64,000 nucleotides of DNA from NCBI RefSeq assembly GCF_011386835.1, contig NC_088795.1, positions 117,321,434 to 117,385,433 on the forward strand, read 5' to 3'. Both the position numbers and the translations under genes were made by a program. Each line of letters begins with the position of its first letter. Position 1 is the stretch's first letter. The notes under the pieces are model-generated. The model searched no databases and was not told the DNA's origin. It saw only the letters and a program-made list of their open reading frames with translations. The DNA is from Chrysemys picta bellii (lineage: Eukaryota; Chordata; Testudines; Emydidae). Shown one piece after another: positions 58,761 to 64,000 of the stretch.

Positions 58761-60419
58761 GTCTTAAAGAGACAAGGACGTCTTTGCAACTGGGGCTTGT
58801 TTGACCAACAAAATTACCACTCTTGATAATCTCAGGAGGAACATACCAGATGGCTCTAACCTTAAAAGTAGTTAAGAATATGTTTGATCAGCTCGTTTCG
58901 CTTTATTAAGGTTCAGGAGTGGAAAAGAGGAGGGGTGTGTCTGAGGGGGGGAAGCTTAGAGTTCGGAGAGGGTAGTAAGTCTACAGGACAATTTTAACAC
59001 TAGGAATGTGTGTTGATCTCTGGGAAGTTTCCATAAAGACCCAGCCGCATAATAAACGAACTAGACGTCTGTAAATACCGTGCGCATAGTTTGATGTATC
59101 TTTCCAAACGATCTTCAGTATGGGGCATCCTTGGTTATAAATGCAAGCACATGGCCACTTTGAATCCAGGTCCCGGGTGCCTTTACATGTCGGTTTATGG
59201 AATGGCCCGTTCCCCAGTCTGCAAAGCCTGTCATGTACTTTGCAGAGCTGTCTGATCTCCGGTAACCTAAGACAAAAGAGAGCTGCCGTCTTTTCAACCC
59301 CTTCTTTCTTATTTCTCCGCACTAATTCAAAGGTAACGTTTACAAAAGGCAGACAATGCCCTGAATTGGCTTAGAGTTGCCTTTTCTCCCCCCCCCCCGC
59401 CCTCCCTTTTTATGATCATTTGTTGTATTCACACACTGAAATAAAATGCTATAGGTAATCGGTTTTCATAGCACATTCATTGTATTAAACGGGACTTTGT
59501 AAGATGCTAATTGCCCAATATTGTTATCCAACGCAAGCGCCTTACTGAAACTCCGCAAATTCCAATAAAAACTCTGGACTGAAACAAACACCCATAAAAC
59601 AGCCAACTGCCCCCACTTCACTTCGGAATTTCCGAGAGCCCAGAAAGGGGAATGACAGAGCTATTGAAAAGCAGTTGTCAGAGTGTCATCATAACACAAG
59701 CAAAATAAATGGTCTAAAATCCCTCAGTGCTTAGATCCTCCATAGCGGAGCAGCTCACTCAGGAAAAGCTTTGACGTTCAAATCCTTCTGCTAAACTTAA
59801 AAAAAAAAAAAAAAAACAGTATCGGGGAAGATTTCGTTGCATGGAGGTAAAGTTGATCTCTTCCTCCTGAATTGGGAGCGTGCATGTTTAATTAAAAAAA
59901 GATAAAAGGAAAAAAAAACCTACTGGATTCCTCCTTTCAAGCAAAGCGCTTGCCAGCCTGTGAATTACAATCAAGCCCTTGCTATGCTACCATGATTAAA
60001 ATACCACCAAGCACGGCAGAAACGTAAACATAAAGCGTTCATTGCTGGGAGATGAATAAGGGAGTAATTATCTCATTCTGACATCTCTCAGTGAGAGCGG
60101 GATCTAGCTCTCAGAATGGGCTACACACCCGTCTCCTAAAGCTCCAGCAAGTACACCCACCGCTCCCCAATACAGTCTAAAAAGAAGTAAACAATATATT
60201 TCCCATTCATGTTTCCATCAAAATAATGAGATCAGAAGCAACCTAAAGGCTGCCAGTGGGTATAACAAAGCCATGATCACCCTGTCTTGTTGAACGACTG
60301 CGTTTGGGAACCAGAAATAAGGATTCTACCTGTAGGATCAATAGGCAACTTTAAAAAAAAAAAAGATTTTATACTTGAAAAAATAAAAAGAAATGTTGCC
60401 CCGCATCCAGCATCAGGGT
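58761..60419. other. Intergenic, repeat-poor
   Basis: No mobile element seen. 59930-60130 (AAGCAAAGCGCTTGCCAGCC, GAATAAGGGAGTAATTATCT) looks conserved-element-like. C-run at about 59390 and A-run at 59799. Confidence 0.5.
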
Positions 60420-60660
60420 TTGGGAAAATGTCCTGTGATTGGTAGAGCAAACTAATTTTGTCAGGCTGAATGTGCTGATGTCCCAGGGCTAAGGCGTCTT
60501 GCTCCCTTGATGCGGGTTAACGTCCTCAATAGTCCCCCTCCAGTTGAAGCCTTTGATCAGACCGCTGCTGGCGCCTAAAAACAACATCACTTGTCTGCCT
60601 ATTAGAGGCACTGACTAATCGTGACAGATTGTTTATTCTCGCAATTAGCAATGCAGCCGC
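60420..60660 (+). promoter_or_regulatory. Candidate MSX1 proximal enhancer (TCF/LEF, Smad, forkhead, homeodomain motifs)
   Basis: Non-repetitive sequence about 2 kb upstream of the MSX1 start. Visible motifs in order: CCTTTGATC, a full TCF/LEF match (60550-60558); AGAC (60559-60562); GGCGCC, a GC-type Smad site (60570-60575); GTCT (60593-60596); TGTTTATT, forkhead type (60630-60637); and CAATTAG, homeodomain type (60642-60648). Msx genes are known direct BMP and Wnt targets, so the cluster is plausible. That it is an enhancer is inference; no conservation test was possible. Confidence 0.4.
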
Positions 60661-61035
60661 TTCTCGGAGAAGCCACTCACCCCAGCGGACCGACCCAGCC
60701 CCTCAGAAGGATCGATAAGAGCCGCAGGGGGGAAAAAATCGCTCTTCATTCCCACCAGACTGCAGCAGGGAGGCTGGGCAGAACTTGTAAATTCCACATG
60801 GCTCTCCGAAGGCAGGGGATATGGATTTTGAAAAAGTAACAACAACAGACTAGAGTTTGATTACATTGTTTGAAACCGTTTTCACAGTCAGCTTTTCAAG
60901 GACAATGGAAAGGTCCTACATTAATGAAACGTGGTAGTCAAATGCAATGCATGTAACACATGTATACGTGTGTATAGATGTGTGAGCATCAGTATGTGCG
61001 TAAATTTTAATATACATATACAAATAATCTTGTTG

Positions 61036-61124
61036 TAAAGGATCATATAGAATATAAACAACAAAATACGCTATACCCTATATTAGTATAATATTGTGTT
61101 GTTTATATTCTATATGATCCTTTA
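61036..61124. repeat. Perfect 28-bp inverted repeat (hairpin) upstream of MSX1
   Basis: Arms 61036-61063 and 61097-61124 are perfect reverse complements over 28 bp (core GGATCATATAGAATATAAAC), with a 33-nt AT-rich spacer. It lies 1.4 kb upstream of the MSX1 start. No flanking target duplication or known family was recognised. Confidence 0.9.
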
Positions 61125-61309
61125 TTTAAAGATTCGTATAGATATGGATGCATAAATGAATTATCTTATATGTGCATATACATGATAATTCATTTCAATC
61201 AGATCTGTCACGTACCAGATAATAAAATTTCCATTATATCAATTCATTTCATAATCTATATGCTCATAACCTACACGTTTTAGTGGGTCCAGTTTAAAAT
61301 GAAAGGGAA

Positions 61310-61440
61310 TTCGCTGTCCCTCCCCGATTAGATAATTACCCTTAAATGACTGCAAGAGCCGCTTGTGTTTCTAGGAGATTAGAGCCCTGCAGCTATCAAT
61401 AAACTTTTCTCAGCGAGTGGCCAATCACAGTATTAGAGAG
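61310..61440. promoter_or_regulatory. Candidate conserved noncoding element near the MSX1 promoter
   Basis: Contains GATTAGATAATTACCC, ATCAATAAA and an inverted CCAAT (GGCCAATCAC), about 1.1 kb upstream of the MSX1 start, in unique sequence. It could be an upstream promoter module. Evidence is motif content only. Confidence 0.28.
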
Positions 61441-62269
61441 CAGCTCAGCTTTACTGCACATCCGTCCTGGGCTGGGCACAAGGATAAGGGATCGTAAAAC
61501 AAAGTTACAAAACAAAATAGCCAAGTCTTTAATGGGTCGAGAAGCTTAGGTTTTCTTTTTACATGAATGCCTATTTTATTATATGTTCTTGTATCTGCAC
61601 ATCCAGGCATATTTATTTAATGAGATATATCATACTTCAACTATAAATGTATGTGCGTACAGACATGTATACATGTAAACACTGCCTTTGACACCATGTA
61701 TGTCATTGAAAAATACTCGCCATGTTTTAAACGCGCAGACAGCTCATGGAGCCTCTATAAGGACTCACATTGTAAGGTCACACTACGGGCACCCCGGCGT
61801 TTTGTTTATGTTAACATTTTTATGTCAATAACAGACAAAACTGGACTTGGTTTCAGGAGTGGATTAATATATCCATATATTATTCCTTTGGGTCTTTTCT
61901 ACTCTTCACAATGCGCCCCAGGCGCTTATTGGACATACACCCGGAGGGTACTTTTATACGTGGGAGTTGATATTATGTTTCTCATTGCCATAGATTTAAA
62001 AACAAACCCAACCACAAGACGTGTATTTGCATCGCATCAAGGGCCATGTTCCTTACACTGAAAAAACAATCTGGGGGTTAGAAATGTGCAGCTCAGAGAA
62101 TTTCCATCGCAGTAAAAACAAAACAAAACAAACAAAACCCCGGAGTGAATAGAACGCAAGAGGCTTGAATAGGAGCCATTCTTGCAAAAGACAAGAGACG
62201 GGCACAGAATTTACTCCAGAGGAAAGTTTCCCACTAACATCCTCGCGGTTCAGCGGGAGCAAGAAGGCA

Positions 62270-62524
62270 GCGGCCTGTTGATAGCAGCGAAGTCCCGCTC
62301 CGCGTCCAATGGGAAGCCGCCGTCCCTCCCCTCTGCGCGCTGATTGGACAGCTCTGGAGTTCGCTTGGCCTTATTAACAAGTCCTGCTGGGAGCTGGGGC
62401 TGAAAAGTGCCCAACGCCCCGAGAGCGACGCGAAGGAGTTGCTGCTGCCCTGGCTGGTCACAACCCCCATGAACGGCGGCTGCCGCGGCTTAGCGCTCAG
62501 GTCGGGAAGGAGGACTGCCTCTGC
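62270..62524 (+). promoter_or_regulatory. MSX1 core promoter and 5' leader
   Basis: GC-rich, CpG-containing sequence directly upstream of the start codon. It carries a forward CCAAT box at 62306-62310 and an inverted one (ATTGG) at 62343-62347, 33 bp apart. No TATA box is evident; TTATTAA at about 62371 is the only AT-rich core-like string. The TSS therefore probably lies downstream of the inverted CCAAT box, giving a leader of about 100-180 nt. The M1 context is TGCATGG (T at -3, G at +4), which is only moderate; M7 has G at -3. Confidence 0.7.
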
Positions 62525-62546
62525 ATGGCCCCCGGTGTTGATATGA
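62469..62546 (+). promoter_or_regulatory. MSX1 upstream ORF overlapping the main start
   Basis: An ATG in the leader opens a 25-codon frame ([16 protein letters not shown]...) that is +2 relative to MSX1. It runs over the MSX1 M1 codon (62525) and stops with TGA at 62544-62546. That stop overlaps the second MSX1 Met codon (62543-62545) in the string ATGA. The upstream ATG lies in CCCCCATGA, with C at -3 and A at +4, so it is a weak context and leaky scanning is likely. Whether it lies inside the transcript depends on the TSS, which is not known here. Confidence 0.6.
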
Positions 62547-62996
62547 CTACTGTACATCTCGGGGTCAAAATCGAGGAGTCTCCTGCGTCTGCTTTCAGCA
62601 AGCCCAGCAGCTGCATCCAGGCGAGCGTGGCAGCGATGGGAGGAGAGGAGGAGAGTGACAAGCCCAAAGTGTCCCCCCCATCCCTCCTGCCTTTCAGCGT
62701 GGAGGCGCTCATGGCTGATCACAGGAAGCCGGGGGCCAGAGAGAGCATCGCCACCAGCCCCGAAGGGGCAGTGCCCCTGGCTGCTGGGACTTCCACTCAT
62801 CAGACCCTCAGTCCCAGGGTGGGATCCTTATCGGTGGCAGCAGAGACGCCGGCTTCCCCGCTACCGATCAACAGCCATTTTTCTGTCGGGGGACTAGTAA
62901 AATTGCCCGAAGATGCACTTGTCAAATCGGAAAGCCCCGAGAAGCAAGAGAGGACGGCCTGGATGCAGAACCCCAGGTTCTCCCCACCTCCCCCTA
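62525..62996 (+). CDS. MSX1: MSX1 homeobox transcription factor, exon 1 (partial gene)
   Basis: This is the first coding exon of MSX1, a nuclear homeodomain repressor that acts downstream of BMP signalling in craniofacial, tooth and limb tissue. It codes for 157 residues plus the first base of codon 158. Seen: two N-terminal Met codons (M1, and M7 in MTT) followed by LGVKIEES; an Eh1-type Groucho-binding motif [11 protein letters not shown] at residues 55-65; a conserved block [20 protein letters not shown] near 118-137; and [11 protein letters not shown] near 146-156, the segment just before the homeodomain exon. MSX2 is excluded because its N-terminus lacks the MxxxxLGVK start and the [14 protein letters not shown] block. 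The exon ends in phase 1 (CCT A|gtaagt), as in the two-exon Msx genes, and translation past the donor stops after two codons. The homeodomain exon lies beyond the window. The start was chosen at M1 because MAP..DMT is the conserved longer N-terminus; M7 is a possible second start. Confidence 0.96.
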
Positions 62997-64000
62997 GTAA
63001 GTAGGAGATCCGATTTGTGTGGCTAAATTGAATGTGTAAATACAGCAATGTGCCGGGTATGTTGTATGTACTAGAACGCAAACTCCTGAGTCCTGATCAT
63101 AGGGAAATTCCACAGGACTGATGTTTGGGACTCTCTCGTTTTAAATTTCATTACAGAGAAGCCACTATTTCCCTTCGTCCCCCCCCTTCCCCCATAAAAG
63201 CAAAAGCTCACCAAAAGCTATTTGCACATCGCATTGCGTTGAATCGGTTTGGGACAATCCTTGTAGATCACTAGAATTGGAGTTCCGCTTAAGCGAAGTT
63301 AGTTATACCGAAGTTCCAGTGCAGTTTCTTTCCCCAGCACGTTTAATATGGTATCTTTTAAAATACATTATTTTAAATGTTTCTAATGGCAGAAGATGGC
63401 TTCAGAGTTTCAGATGGAAAGGAGGAATTGAAATGTCTCCTACCAAACGTCGTTTTGTGGGAAAAAACTTGTTTGCGTATGTCAGATCAAGTTTTGATTT
63501 GAACGAACCATACACATTCTCCAATCATGGCTTCATCTCAGTGGTGATCTTGTTGAAAGTAGTTTGTATTATTTTGTAGCGATACACATAGAGATCAGGT
63601 TTTTACATCCTGATGCTTCAGTCTTGGGACTCGTTACAGGCGTCATGAGTGCAGGCTCTGTAATCGCAAGTATTTTATTTTGAAAGTACATAAATCTGTA
63701 ACTTTAGATTTTTTCCACTTTATTCTTGATATAAGTAAATTTCTAAAAAAAATCAAACCGGATGAGCTCTATTTATATGAAAAAATCATGTCTAATTATT
63801 GTGCAGAGTTCCAGAAATTCTGTAAACTCAGTGCAGGAGGATTCTATCTCTGGTTCTTTGTGGGCCCAATTCTGCTCGCCTTACTAAATAAAACGAGCAG
63901 AATTTGATTTATACCCATGTTGCCATATAGAGTTCAGCACGGTGAAACTCCTTCAAAGGTCCTTGAGAGTGGACAGTCTCCAAAAATGAGTTGTGTGCAT
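62997..64000 (+). other. MSX1 intron 1, 5' part, with splice donor
   Basis: The intron begins with gtaagtag, a strong match to the U1 donor consensus. The remaining ~1 kb shows no repeat, no further exon and no acceptor that would start the homeodomain exon, so intron 1 is longer than 1,004 bp. ORFs in it have no recognisable family. The sequence is moderately AT-rich with a short C-run near 63180. Confidence 0.85.

Larger units (their letters stand above)
60661..62269. other. MSX1 upstream flank, repeat-poor
   Basis: AT-rich with a long run of TATA/ATGTGT-like sequence at 60950-61270 containing the 28-bp inverted repeat. The 136-aa open frame at 61651-62061 has no recognised family and no conserved motif, so it is not called. 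Confidence 0.5.

Noticed and set aside
61651..62061. 136-aa frame just upstream of the MSX1 promoter
   Set aside because: No start context, no family motif, no splice logic linking it to MSX1; composition fits noncoding AT-rich DNA.
62497..62712. Antisense MSX1 coding frame
   Set aside because: Msx1 antisense transcripts are reported in mammals, but nothing in the sequence here supports an antisense protein or promoter.
62234..62800. 188-aa minus-strand open frame over the MSX1 promoter and exon
   Set aside because: Antisense shadow of the GC-rich MSX1 exon; no protein family resemblance.

Overview
The window reads as amniote nuclear DNA, most likely from a turtle (a crocodilian is the main alternative). 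This rests on the repeat spectrum: CR1 LINE fragments with the ATTCTATG-type 3' end, PIF/Harbinger elements sharing a GGGTATGTCTACACT-type terminus, short hAT-type MITEs with 8-bp target duplications, and snap-back retroposons of the 'GACTAACACGGCTAC' type. Introns, microsatellites, and the absence of operons or dense ORFs exclude a prokaryote.

Only one host gene is supported: exon 1 of MSX1, a homeobox transcription factor, at 62525-62996 on the + strand. It ends at a gtaagt splice donor. Intron 1 continues past the window edge, so exon 2 with the homeodomain is not present. The remaining ~62 kb upstream behaves as a gene desert. No other exon, tRNA or rRNA could be supported. In other amniotes the interval upstream of MSX1 is a large gene-poor stretch towards STX18; that this is the same interval is inference.

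Layout. 1-3.9 kb: AT-rich intergenic DNA with a palindromic retroposon (2379-2581). 4.0-4.35 kb: decayed Harbinger transposase. 5.2-5.8 kb: CR1 3' half. 6.35/7.95 kb: a 127-bp direct duplication. 10.4 kb: hAT MITE. 14-16.3 kb: a retroposon, two long Harbinger MITEs and a hAT end packed together. 17.3-18.6 kb: palindromic MITE and CR1. 19.6-20.7 kb: GC-rich hAT element with a perfect 8-bp TSD. 22-22.8 kb: two MITEs. 23.8-27.9 kb: a minus-strand CR1 split by a 2.7-kb Harbinger element (transposase remnant, Myb-like ORF remnant and a 122-bp minisatellite) plus another MITE. 28-50 kb: mostly unremarkable intergenic DNA with scattered MITEs, CR1 ends and three more retroposon or hAT insertions, including a hairpin with 83-bp arms at 41.5 kb. 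52.7 kb: last clear hAT MITE. 56-62 kb: repeat-poor sequence with many homeodomain-type sites, read as candidate MSX1 cis-regulatory DNA. 62.27-63 kb: MSX1 promoter, leader and exon 1.

The most interesting host features are the MSX1 leader, where a 25-codon upstream ORF stops on an ATGA that overlaps the second in-frame Met codon, and a 47-bp TCF/LEF plus Smad-type motif cluster 2 kb upstream. The most interesting mobile-element feature is a family of inverted-repeat retroposons, three copies of which have 13-14-bp target duplications and whose core resembles a hammerhead ribozyme.
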